Source of the DNA: Prostheceraeus crozeri
Taxonomy: Eukaryota; Platyhelminthes; Polycladida; Euryleptidae
DNA: 64,000 nucleotides
NCBI GenBank assembly: GCA_907163375.1
Contig: CAJQUW010001105.1
Coordinates: forward strand, 1 to 64,000
Reading direction: 5' to 3'
The first letter of the stretch is position 1. The number at the start of each line of letters is the position of its first letter. The translations under genes were made by a program, and so were the position numbers. Positions 35,704-45,768 of the stretch are shown one piece after another. The notes below the pieces were generated by a model, which was not told the origin of the DNA, did no database searches, and worked only from the letters and a program-made list of their open reading frames with translations.

Positions 35704-36156
35704 TTATTTGGTCTTTGATTTAACATCATTGAAACCCACTTTACTAATAGCAATGACAACATGGTTTATTTTATTCAGAAGCAAATGATCGCCGTAACCA
35801 TGAAAGTTGTCCATCCGAGATATAATCTTCCGCAGATGTCGTGTATAAAACTCAGAAGCATCAGTAACATATTCTTGTCCATAGGAACGAAATTGAAAGT
35901 CAACACTTTCCGCTTCTTCACCTTGTGGAAAATGAGTGTAATTGACATGTGCAATTAAGTGAGCCTTGATGAGACTGTCTTTGAAATAAGCTATCAACTC
36001 CGTAAATATTTCTCGTGTGTAGTCTAAACATGCTTCCAATTCTGTCTCCTCCCTTTGAAACTCAAGGATGTAATCTTGTATTAAGCCTCCGAAGCTCTCT
36101 TGATAAAAACGAATCGTGCAATCATCATGTTTCAATGTATTGACTTCAAGTGCCAT
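35704..36156 (-). CDS. Polinton-like element: ~150-residue paralog 1
   Basis: One of three related proteins in this element (others at 44,410 and 47,050). Shared features: an N-terminal strand-rich part (IRFYQESFGGLIQDYILEF), a central helix, then FYTRHLRKIISRMDNFHGYG and LLLNKINHVVIAISKV. The same C-terminal pattern, a GSG-like turn then a hydrophobic I..(V/L).I..(N/K)(V/L), appears at the start of this element's polymerase region (GSGCFTLPKALADKKAVINV). I infer that it is a stand-alone version of the domain that precedes Polinton polymerases. Function unknown. Confidence 0.6.
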   Translation of the reverse strand: MALEVNTLKHDDCTIRFYQESFGGLIQDYILEFQREETELEACLDYTREIFTELIAYFKDSLIKAHLIAHVNYTHFPQGEEAESVDFQFRSYGQEYVTDASEFYTRHLRKIISRMDNFHGYGDHLLLNKINHVVIAISKVGFNDVKSKTK

Positions 36157-36292
36157 GGTTGAGTCTATTGCTAAACATCATGTTTGCCTAGGACGATTTC
36201 AATAACGCGTTACAAATGTGTGCGCACATCGGGAACTCTAGCTCGTCTGTGATTGGACGAGAGGTCTGATCCATTCACCGCTTAGGAAAGTC

Positions 36293-36302
36293 TTTTAAAA
36301 GG
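36293..36302 (+). promoter_or_regulatory. TATA-like box of leader 2
   Basis: TTTTAAAAGG about 30 bp before CTCTGCTCTTCACATTT, a plausible initiator, followed by a donor-like AAGGTGAGT near 36,340 and an acceptor-like TTTTCAG near 36,755. It faces the zinc-finger/polymerase region and is divergent from the 35,704-36,156 gene. Confidence 0.45.
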
Positions 36303-36340
36303 CAGTGCGCCAGCTCTGCTCTTCACATTTATCTTTCACA

Positions 36341-36755
36341 AGGTGAGTGTCGGTGAGCTCCTGCTATCAGGTTGTTTTGACTTGCTATCAACTTGAATAG
36401 TCTCTTGCTATCAAGAGATTCGCTTCTGCTCATGAAACATGTCATCGCTTTAATACCTCCTTTGCTCGAGCGTTCCTTCGGGACGGCGGGTACTGCCGTA
36501 GAGGGATTGCGTTGCACGGGTTGTTCGTCGTTTGTTAGACCTAAACCTCTGAGCCGTTGCTCATGTTGGGCGTTCGACTTCATACTCAACGTGATGCTTT
36601 CTCTCGCCAGGTCAGAGTACTTCAGCCATTCGACAAAGGTTGGTCTTTATGATATGGAGTAGAGTGAAATGTAATTCATTAGATGTCACTTCAATGATTG
36701 TTCCCATGATAAACGTTGACTAGGCACATGAAACGATTCTCATTTTCCTTTTCAG
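36341..36755 (+). other. Leader 2 region, likely intronic, with repeated hairpins
   Basis: Contains CCTGCTATCAGG (36,360-36,371), a third copy of TTGCTATCAA (36,382-36,391), TCTCTTGCTATCAAGAGA (36,401-36,418) and ACGGCGGGTACTGCCGT (36,483-36,499). These match the leader 1 hairpins with different but still complementary arms. No coding frame. Confidence 0.55.
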
Positions 36756-36798
36756 TGATTGAGGTTTAACAATTAATCCACTACATCCTACCAAGAAA

Positions 36799-37487
36799 AT
36801 GGAATTCCACAAAGTTGAAAATTACCGTATTGCTGCTGAGATGGAGAAGGCCACCATCGAGCAATGTAAGTATTTGTATCAAGGTTGACTCACTCTATTA
36901 CTAACATCATTAGGGTTGACATCCTCATTAAAATCAAGAGCCCCTCCCTTATTTTGTTCATGTTTAAACTGAATCCAAATTTTAGCTCTGCTTATCTTTG
37001 CTGCCATTCTTTTTCAGTGCATGAATGTATTCGTAATGGGGAACCCGTCCCCCAAGGAGTAATCGGGGAAGCCTATGAGCGGCTTGGCAAGTGTAAGTAT
37101 CTTTAACATCTCATGTTTAGACTGTTTCAGATCCTCTGCATCATCCTTGTCTCATTATCTAATCTCTCTTTCCTCTCTACAGATATGGCCAAGATGAAGA
37201 AGTGGGAAGAAGCCGCGAGGCGGAGATTCGATGCTGAATTTCCGGCCCTACGTTCCCACCCATCTACCTCCGATCAAAGTGCGACCCCTTTCTCGGGCAT
37301 TGTCATCGCCCCACCTCCACCGCCTGCTCCGCTCCCTGCACCCGTCCCTGCACCAGTCCCTGCTCCTCGTCACCACGTCCATCCAACAGCGAAGCCCAGG
37401 ACTCTTCCACCCTCGGCTCGCGTCCCTCTCCTGCTTCCTCCGCCTCCATCGGTGTTGCCGGAAATCAATTCATTAGATGGTAAGTAA
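36799..37487 (+). pseudogene. Polinton-like element: short exon-like segments, proline-rich
   Basis: Begins at ATG 36,799 (MEFHKVENYRIAAEMEK). Short open segments are separated by stretches with consensus GTAAGT and polypyrimidine-CAG/ACAG ends, so introns are likely, as reported for some Polinton genes. The largest segment (from about 37,183) starts KMKKWEEAARRRFDAEFPAL and becomes Pro/Ala-rich. It lies just upstream of the zinc-finger segment. Function unknown. Confidence 0.5.
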
Positions 37488-37568
37488 ACGTGATTGGGAA
37501 AAGGGGATAAGACTTCAAACTGGAAATTATGATCATGTTACTAATCTCTTCTCTCTTTTTCTCAACAG

Positions 37569-38072
37569 ATCTGGCGGCCTACATCCTGGTCGGTGACGTT
37601 CCCTCCCGTCCCATCGTCATCTGATCATCGCCACCACCTGCAGCAGCGGCCGAACTCCCTCTCCTCTCCGTTCAGTCGGCTGCTGGAGCAGGAGGAGTTG
37701 GAGATAGTGGGAGAGGAGAGGGAGATGGAAGTCGAAGAGGAGAAGGACTTTCGATGCCAGCGGTGTGACAGGGTCTTCGCCTCAGCCTACAGTTTGAGAC
37801 GTCACACCGCTGGCAATGCCTGCAGAGGAGGAACGCGCCGACCGATAACTCAACGACCCAAGTGTGAAGGTTGTGGACGCATGTTCTACAACAACACCAA
37901 CTTGCGAGTCCACATCGAAGGCGGTTCCTGCGGTAGTGTGAGGCAACCACCAACGTCATCAGGTAGGAAACATCCTTCATCACACGTCGGCTTTTCCTGT
38001 TCTTCGTGTCAGAAGACCTTTCCTACAGTTTGTTCCTTCTTCGCACACACTCTGTCACACACATTCCACTGA
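37569..38072 (+). pseudogene. Polinton-like element: C2H2 zinc-finger segment
   Basis: Preceded by an acceptor-like CTCAACAG. An acidic stretch (EREMEVEEEKDF) is followed by three Cys/His units: CQRCDRVFASAYSLRRH, CEGCGRMFYNNTNLRVHIEG and CSSCQKTFPTVCSFFAHTLS. Related C2H2 fingers commonly sit upstream of the polymerase in animal Polintons. Because of that context I do not read it as a host transcription factor. Confidence 0.7.
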
Positions 38073-38074
38073 GC

Positions 38075-41000
38075 TTTACGCTGACAACAACGTCACTCTA
38101 AGGCTGAGCAAGTTTTCCCTTGAGAGCCTCGTTCGCGACTATGAGTTAGAAAGCTCTGAAGCTGTACAAGATATTCATCCTTTCTTGATGAATAATATAG
38201 GCTTAATTAATCAAATGTTGACGAGCTTAGATAGATTTTTGCTCAAAGGCATGTTCTATCTCACTGCTCGTTTCAATAAGGTAGACAGTAGCACGGGAGA
38301 AGTAGAGTCCACTGTGACCATTGGGATAGCCTCCTGTGCTGCTGATCTGATAGGTGATGTGAGTGGATAGAGAGACATGCGACCTATCTCGTCAGCAACT
38401 TAAATAAATTTAATGAAAGAGACAGCGGTCTGGTTTTTGATGGGATAGAGAAAGTAGAAATTAAAATCAATCTTTTAGAAAATTTGCAAGGGAGCGGTTG
38501 TTTCACCCTCCCCAAAGCACTGGCTGACAAAAAGGCTGTCATCAATGTAGTGTCATTCTGAGTGTTTCAAGTACGCCGTCCTCTCCATTCTTCACTATAA
38601 TGATATGGGTATACATCGTCAAAGAGTCACCAAGTATTGTGAATGGGAGGATGAGCTTAAGTTTGACGGGTTAGATGTCAACACATAAGATTTTAAAGTC
38701 ATCGCCCAATTTGAAAAATTGAATAAAATTAAGATCGTCGTCCATCTCTGGGAAAAAGGTCTGAAGGGCGTTAGGTATAACAACCGCCAAAGTAACTTGA
38801 CCGGGTTGTCAATCTCCTCCTAGTGTATAGCGACAACCACCCAGAATAGCATTATTGTGGCATTCCTAAAATTTCAAAGTTATACCATCATCAAGCAACC
38901 TATAGGGATAATTTTTATTACTGTGATCGCTGCACACGACGTTTCACATCTAAACCATATCTTGAACAGCATTACGAGTGGTGCTCTCGGGGTAAACTTC
39001 AAATGGAAGTCATGCCCAAAGATAAATTTTGTAGGTATGAGGAAAACGGCAATGAGCTCAGTCCCATATGTACCATCTATGCAGACATTGAATGTTATAT
39101 TGAACAGGAAGACCTAAGTCATGAGCCAGCAGTCATTGCCTGTTATGAAGTTTGGCATCCATACTATAGGAATCAAAATATAATGCATATGTGGCAAGGC
39201 GAGGAGTGCGTTGAAAACTTCCTCAACTTTTTAGATAGTAGAGCCCGTTTTCATGAACGGTATGAGACGGAGCTGACTAGGAAACCCATGTGCTGCACAG
39301 AAGCCGATAAACTTAAATTTGATAGGACCACGGAATGTCCTCGCTGTTTTTTGATCCGTTGATGATCAGGGACATAAGAAAGTGAGGGATCACTGCCATC
39401 TCAGGGGTAAATTTAGGTCTGCCTTATGCAGTAAATGTAATATGAAACTTAGGCTCAAAAGGCGAACGCTCCCCGTCATCTTTCAAAACTTTATATGTTA
39501 TGATGCTCACATCATCATTCGCCATGGATTCGGTAAAATGAAATCCTGGTCCTCTAAAGTGATTGGACAAAGCAAGGAAAAATTTATGTGCATCACTGCC
39601 AAAGTACAAGTCGATAAGACGAAGGAGGGGAAGCCTGTCGTCTATGACATAAAGTTTCTAGATAGTTTTCTATTTATGCCTTCTTCCTTAGCCGCGTTGG
39701 CTAATAATTTAGAAACGCTTCCCCTCACTCAACATTTAAAGAAAGACTATCCCAACATAAGTGCGACGGAAAGGGGTGTCGATAAATTTAAAAATGATTT
39801 GACGGGTGAGGACTGTTCGCCGGATGACTATAGGCATGCAGAGCAAGCATGGTTAGAATTTAGGTGCCGCACTTTTGGTGACTACATGCTTGCCTACTTA
39901 AAATTAGACGTCTATCTGTTGGCTGACGTTTTTGAGACTTTTAGGAAAGTCACATTAGAACAGGACGCCTTAGACCCCGTCCATTTTGTTAGTCTACCAG
40001 GTCTGTCCTATCAGTCAGCCTTCAAGATGACGAAAGAGAATACATTTACTGCAAGATGCAGAAATGTACACGTTATTTGAACGTGGTATTAGGGGAGGCT
40101 TAACATTTGTCAACAAACATGTTGTCAACAGCACCCAAGACATAGGATCGACCACGCATTTAATGTACATAGACCAAAATAATTTATATGGGAGTGCATT
40201 ATCCAAGCCTTTGCCACAGTCTGACTTCAATGGGTAGAGCACCATGACATCGAACACTTCTCCAATCCAGCACACATGGCACTGGGAGATGAGGCCGACA
40301 TAGGTTATTTATTTAAAGTCGACCTCATCTATCCAGAATGTATTAAGAATAGAACAGTTGATTTTCCTCTCGCACCCGAATCTGGCATAGTCAGTCCAGA
40401 TATGTTCTCTCCCTTTATGAAAGAACACAATAAGCAATATGAGGCGGAAAATGACTTAAACTATAAACCCATTAGGAAGTTGTTGCTTACCCAATTGAAC
40501 AAGCAGCATTATATCGTGCACTATTCCATCCTCAAATTCTATCTAGGTATCGGGATGCAACTTGACAAAGTCCATCGCGCTATCCACTTTAGGCAGAAGC
40601 CCTTTCTAAAACCGTATATAGAATTTAATAGTAAGAAACGGGCTGAATCCAAGAATCCTTTCGAAAAGGACTTCTTTAAATTTAAGAATAATGCCCTCGT
40701 TGGTAAAACCATGGAGGATGTAGGAAAGCGCATGGACTATCGTATCGTGACTGATCCGGAAACGAGTATCAAGTTATGCCGCTCGCCGTTGTTTTGTCAC
40801 CATGATGTCATTTCCGAAGACATCACTGGTTTTAAAATGTTAAAATCTAAAGTAGAACTTTGCAAGCCCATTTATGTCGGTCAAGCTGTCTTGGATCACT
40901 CCAAGTTAGAAATATACAAGTTGTTTTGCCACACTTTTAAAACATGTCCATTGATCCAACATGTGGAATTAGTAGGAGGCGATACAGACAGCTTCTTCCT

Positions 41001-41511
41001 GGCTTTGACAACCACTAGCCAAGTCAAGCAGGAAGACATCTTAAAATATTTAGCACCCACGTTTGATAGTTCCAACTATCCCACTGACCATCCGCTTTAC
41101 TCTACCACAAATAAAGCGAAGCTTGGCTGCTTCAAGGATGAGTGTGCCGGCAAACAGATAGAGGAGATGATCTTGCTTCGTCCCAAGTTGTACTCCATGA
41201 AGCTAAAATCCTCAGAGCTTTCTATTAAACGGGCGAAAGTCATCTCGAAGTCAATCGTCAGAAAAATGACGCATAGGGACTATCAAGATGCCTTAGATTC
41301 ACTTAAAATTAAAAAAGTAGGAATGACCATTTTAAAATCACAGTCGCATCAAGTCAGAACAACGACGTTTAGGAAACGAGGTCTCTCAGCTTGGGAAGAC
41401 AAGCGATGCTGGATGAGTCCTAACCACTCATTACCGTATGGCCATCCAGACACTCATCTACCTCCACCCAAGAGACAGAAACTTTCTCTTCCTCCGTCCG
41501 GCGATGTCTGA
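38075..41511 (+). pseudogene. polB: Protein-primed family B DNA polymerase (pPolB), broken
   Basis: This enzyme would copy the element from its ends with a protein primer. An N-terminal domain (38,075-38,560) includes RDYELESSEAVQDIHPFL and GSGCFTLPKALADKKAVINV. The exonuclease region has IYADIECYIE (near 39,080), then DHCHLRGKFRSALCSKCN and LKLDVYLLADVFETFRKV. The polymerase palm has the metal-binding GGDTDSFF (near 40,980), followed by LGCFKDECAGKQIEEMILL, LRPKLYSMKLKSSEL and a C-terminal GLSAWEDKRCW...LPYGH, all typical of Polinton polymerases. At least half a dozen breaks interrupt the region; the last 411 codons are open. Confidence 0.92.
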
Positions 41512-41934
41512 TGATGAATGCTTCCTCTCTGTTGTGGTTGATGTTTTGCTTTTTCACTCCATGGCGTTTTCTATGGGGTATTGTGAGTGATTGCCTTGTA
41601 ACATGCGTCCAACTCCTGATCACAGCATATCATCGATGGGGTATCCAGTGCTTTCGCTGACTTCGTTTTGTCCCTGTACAGTTTCCGTCACATCAGTGAC
41701 TTTGTTTTCTCCCTGCACATGAGTGACTTCGTTTTCTCCGTGTATAGTATTAACTATGTGTGACTGTGATGAAATGTCTTTCATTCAATAACATATCATG
41801 TACAGACTGTCTCGTTTTTCTTTTGACATAAAGTTGCGGTTCAAATAGGTGGGACTGACTTGGTAATAATGTCATAAGCATGTCACTGCTTGTAAGATAG
41901 GTGAAATATAAAATGAAGTCAGAATCACTTCACT

Positions 41935-42180
41935 GTTTGTAAAGTTAGAAAGAAAGTTGACGTTTATTAAGCTAGAAATAAAGTTGACGTTTGTAAAGTT
42001 AGAAATAAAGTTGACGTTTGTAAAGTTAGAAATAAAGTTGATGATTGTTAAGTTAGAAATAATGTCATAAGCATGTCACTGTTTGTAAAGTTTGTGAGAT
42101 AGATGAAGTGTAAAATAAAGTCATTAGTATTTTACTGTTTGCAAGATAGGTAAAGTATAAAATAAAGTCATAACCATGTC
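41935..42180. terminator. Tandem AATAAA array between convergent genes
   Basis: About four units of 27 bp of the type GTTTGTAAAGTTAGAAATAA (41,935-42,060), each carrying AATAAA, followed by further variants with AATAAAGTC near 42,115 and 42,165. It lies between the end of the polymerase (41,511) and the end of the minus-strand TBP-like gene (42,605), where polyadenylation signals are expected. Confidence 0.6.
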
Positions 42181-42604
42181 AGAGTTTTTAAGTTAACATC
42201 CTCACTAACGAATGTAACATCATGACAATTTCTTCGGCTTAGGAAACATCAACCACTTTGCTGACTCATGTCTATAAATAGCTCTGAATCATGAAGTGGT
42301 AAAGCACCAGTCAGTTAGATAAGAATCTAATCAGTCTTGTTCAACCTTTTCACCGACACGTGTATGGGCGATAGTTCATTGCGATGACTCATTCAAAACG
42401 CATCATGTGATTAACACGATTCTATTAACTGTGACTCATACAGATAACACATTAAAGATTTAACAACGTCAGCTACTTTACTGATATCACGTAAACCAGA
42501 TACAATGTCCGTTGTGAAACACTGCAATATGTACAGGATGCCACTTCCGAATCAGAGCAGCAGGAAAGAGTTCAGTTTCATAAAATATACAATGATCACT
42601 GGTT

Positions 42605-42949
42605 TTAATGTTGGCTAGATTCACTAACATCTTCAATTGAACAGACACTACTATATTCTTCAATGTCAGGGGACTGAGCCGTAGATGAGGCATGAGTGTT
42701 AGCATGCATTTTCTTGACGACTTCGTAACACATGGACTGCATCACGAAATGAGAAAGGTTTCCTAGGACTTCGATTTTGCCGCAGTGAAAAATTTGAAGA
42801 TTTCGACCGTTGCTCATGCGAATGACCAACATTTGCGGACGACCGCGATGATATACTGAATCGGGAAGATGGGTATGCAACTGTTCTAAATCTATGTCTC
42901 TTCTGAGATTCATTTCGCGCATGGCGTTGATGATGCGGATGGCGAGCAT
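42605..42949 (-). CDS. Polinton-like element: TATA-binding-protein-like single lobe
   Basis: A 114-codon frame. Residues about 3-75 follow one TBP repeat: a first strand IRIINAM, MNLRRDIDLEQLHTHLPDS (compare 'vNLgckLDLktIA...naEY'), RPQMLVIRMSNGRNLQIF (compare 'aaVImRirePrtTALIF'), HCGKIEVLGNLS (compare 'SSGKmVcTGAKS') and a final helix YEVVKKM. The tail is acidic and Ser-rich. TBP itself has two such lobes; only one is here. Cellular TBP and TBP-like proteins of large DNA viruses bind promoters. The resemblance is by eye; the GKI/V-TG core is the strongest part. Confidence 0.55.
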   Translation of the reverse strand: MLAIRIINAMREMNLRRDIDLEQLHTHLPDSVYHRGRPQMLVIRMSNGRNLQIFHCGKIEVLGNLSHFVMQSMCYEVVKKMHANTHASSTAQSPDIEEYSSVCSIEDVSESSQH

Positions 42950-42952
42950 GAT

Positions 42953-43810
42953 TCACAAATGACATGAGGGTTGAGTGAACTTCCCTGTTATACTTTTCCC
43001 ATGAGGGTTTTGAATCATGATGTAGCAGTGATCATTATGTAGAATCATCTCTTGAATGCGAATAAATACAATGCCGTCTCCTACGTTAATGACACGGCAA
43101 GAGTTGGATAGGATTGCGCGATGTAACCTTCGTAGTTGAAGGCGTTCTAGAGTTATCTGAAGTTGACGTTTCGTATCATGAAATGTAACATACTGACTTT
43201 TCCATGATACATAGGGGCATGCTGATAATTTCCACAACGTAAACAACCTTCCGTCCCTGCGCGGACCCATGTAGATGGTTTGAATTTTAATTTCGAAGGA
43301 GTAAAATCCTTTTCCCAAAATGGGGAGTGGTTTGCAATTGAGGTAGTCGAATTCGCTGCCCTCCTTTTTCATGGATGATGAGACAGTGTCTATCCATATG
43401 AACATACATGTATCGTCTTTCCATGATGGGAACTTGTGTCCGCTTCCCATTCTGTCGAACAATTTCTTTGGGAATGGTGAGATTTTCTTTCAGGAATGTT
43501 TCAAGAGTATTGAATTGTAATCGTGTCCAATAGTCTAACGGTACACATACGGCCAGTCCATACTTTGTTGACATAACCTTTAGATAATCTATCCGATTTA
43601 TGGATTTTTTATTTTTATGGTCACGGCTTCTCCATGATGAGTTGTCTTTTGATTGAAAGTATTTTTACCCGATGCTAAAGTAAGGGAGTTCAGTGTACCC
43701 AGTGCGAGAGCAGAGGAGTTGATGGCTTCGAGCAACTGCATGGTTAGCGCAAGGACGGAAATGATTGCCATGAGCTCAGTCGTCCGTTTTATAAGCAGAC
43801 CTAGCTCCAA
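42953..43810 (-). pseudogene. Polinton-like element: possible ssDNA-binding protein, copy 1
   Basis: Paralog of the 45,743-46,468 protein. Shared blocks: CVPLDYWTRLQFNTLETFL against SIPIDNWLRQQLDILEDVV, and LGKGFYSFEIKIQTIYMGP against LGAGFYSFHIEVPAVYVGP. The N-terminal part (43,810-43,598) is hydrophobic. Two or three breaks interrupt it. Function is inferred from copy 2. Confidence 0.55.
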
Positions 43811-43948
43811 TCACATGCGTTTCCTTTTTCATGTTTTCCCTGTCTTTGTTACGTGACAAAGAATTATCACACGTGAACTTTTGACTGCGTGGGTGGAAAC
43901 CTTCCCTATTTATACACAAAGTCGTTCTAGTCCTCACAGAGACTTTAG

Positions 43949-44370
43949 TGATACACCCCTTCTAGCGAACAAAGACGCATTCATTTAACAGAGCCTGATA
44001 GTAATGCACAAAGCGCAATGACTCATGTTGTGACACGCCCCTTTTCTCGAACAAAGACGCATTCATTTATCTAAGAAAGAGCCCGATAGTAATGCACAAA
44101 GCGCAATGACTCATGTTGTGACACGCCCCTTTTCTCGAACAAAGACGCATTCATTTATCTAAGAAAGAGCCCGATAGTAATGCACAAAGCGCAATGACTC
44201 ATGTTGTGACACGCCCCTTTTCTCGAACAAAGACGCATTCATTTATCTAAGAAAGAGCCCGATAGTAATGCACAAAGCGCAATGACTCATGTTGTGACAC
44301 GCCCCTTTTCTCGAACAAAGACGCATTCATTTATCTAACAAAGCGCAATGATTCATGTTGCTCTATACAC
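43949..44370. repeat. 88-bp tandem array with AP-1-like sites
   Basis: CACGCCCC recurs at 44,034, 44,122, 44,210 and 44,298, an exact 88-bp period; a diverged first unit begins near 43,949 and a truncated last one ends near 44,370. Each unit carries TGACTCAT, an AP-1 consensus, and ACGCATTCATTTA. It occupies the upstream region of the minus-strand gene that starts at 43,810. Confidence 0.92.
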
Positions 44371-44409
44371 CATTACAAAATACTCAGTAAAAAGAAATCT
44401 TTATTGTAT

Positions 44410-44856
44410 CTACACAATGTGTCGACCATCAAACAAAGTCGTGGATGTAAACACACTCAGTTGAATCATGATATGTTTAACAACGTACGCATTTCCTTCC
44501 ATCGTCTCTACTATTCTCTCCATAATTTTCTCCATATGACGACCATAAAATTGATCACTAAGAGTAATCCATTCTGTGCAATAAGATCCAAAACGAAGTG
44601 GTTTTTGCAAATCTTTCAACTCTATATAAGCAACGAGTCTACCCTTTACATCTTGAGGTTGTAAACTCTCCATCAATCTTTTGAAGAGAGGAAGGCTTTC
44701 AGTGAGCACTACTTTCATATCATTCATCTTTATTTTAAATGTAAGTTTCCAATCTTGTAAAAATCCATCGAATCCTTGTTGATCAAGAGTCAAATGACAC
44801 ATGTGGTTACTTAGTGTACGATGCGCCATCATAAACGTTGTGACTATAGATTTCAC
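44410..44856 (-). CDS. Polinton-like element: ~150-residue paralog 2
   Basis: 148 codons. Matches paralogs 1 and 3: FDGFLQDWKLTFKIKMNDM, DVKGRLVAYIEL, FGSYCTEWITLSDQFYGRHM and EKIMERIVETMEGNAYVVKH. The frame looks whole. It is the next gene upstream of the 88-bp array in minus-strand order. Function unknown. Confidence 0.65.
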   Translation of the reverse strand: MKSIVTTFMMAHRTLSNHMCHLTLDQQGFDGFLQDWKLTFKIKMNDMKVVLTESLPLFKRLMESLQPQDVKGRLVAYIELKDLQKPLRFGSYCTEWITLSDQFYGRHMEKIMERIVETMEGNAYVVKHIMIQLSVFTSTTLFDGRHIV

Positions 44857-45002
44857 ATTGCTTCAATGACTTCCACTATGAATAAAACAGAAATAACAAT
44901 CATGTTCCACTGTAGGTTTATTCAACATCAGACAAAATTCACAAGTACAGAATACACTTCATGAAATGATCATCACTCATTCACAAAGAGTAAAAATACG
45001 TT

Positions 45003-45572
45003 TTACATATACCCATGCTGTTGACAATAATATAGATACAGTTCATAGACGTTATAGAGACTACAATGCCAGCGGGAAGAGAGTTTTGCAATGTAGGTGG
45101 CTTTATTTCTAGTATTACAATGGGATGGTGGTCTGTAAAGGTGATGTTTCTCACCGAAACATACAGTCATATGAAAAATCATTTCATCTCTAAACTTCTT
45201 TTGATCACAATGCATATGATAGTCTTGTCTTACACGATCTACCCAACATGGTAAATATAAATTATCAATGTGCAACTGAAGTGTTGTTGCTTCTCGTTCA
45301 GAATCATTTCCTAGTATTTTAACAATATGAAAACCTGACAACCACCGTTTGAAATCACTTATCAAATACGTTTCATTTACAAATCCAATATGAATTAAAA
45401 TAGAAGGATCAAGTCCTTGCACATGACGCCGTGACCATTCGTCTTTGTGTGGAGGACAGTAGGCAAATCTATGATATACACTAATAACAACAGTTTGATC
45501 GCTTTCTCTCATTGCAATAGCACTCAACTCCTGCATGGCTGTTCCCTCACTGTCTATGAAGATGACAACCTA
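45003..45572 (-). CDS. Polinton-like element: DEDDh-exonuclease-like protein
   Basis: The frame is open from about 45,570; the first Met is at 45,536. Just upstream of that Met it reads VVIFIDSEGTA, like the DxE motif I of DEDDh exonucleases. SRRHVQGLDPSIL resembles the 'tHGI' block, ILGNDSEREATTL motif II, and HCSLYNVYELYLYY the motif III region ('HxALxD..L...Y'). An acceptor-like TTGTAG precedes the frame, so an upstream exon is likely. The pattern is convincing in order and spacing but not checked by alignment. Confidence 0.5.
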
Positions 45573-45591
45573 CAATATCAAAAAGACTTAA

Positions 45592-45768
45592 TTACAAGAC
45601 AATACATTGAGCAGGAACTTTACAAGGATGTCTGTCCTTTACGTAACAAAAGATACATACAACATGATTACAATGTTTTAATTGAACATAACGCACAAGA
45701 CCGCGTTTTCCACATTCACTACATACTAACTGATTACAATACTTAAGATTTCTCTTTGGTAACACCAT
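45592..45768 (-). CDS. Polinton-like element: RING-like zinc-binding segment
   Basis: From a Met at 45,768: CNQLVCSECGKRGLVRYVQL, then HCNHVVCIFCYVKDRHPC. The C-x2-C, C-x-H-x2-C-x2-C and following Cys fit a RING or related zinc-binding fold; not all eight ligands are certain. It overlaps the end of the 45,743-46,468 frame and lies directly upstream of the exonuclease-like frame, so it may be its first exon. Confidence 0.45.
   Translation of the reverse strand: MVLPKRNLKYCNQLVCSECGKRGLVRYVQLKHCNHVVCIFCYVKDRHPCKVPAQCIVL

Noticed and set aside
37569-38072. Host C2H2 transcription factor gene
   Set aside because: It lies between the TIRs, directly before the pPolB region, where Polintons often carry such fingers.
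43949-44370. CRISPR-like array
   Set aside because: Units are contiguous without unique spacers, and the context is animal DNA.
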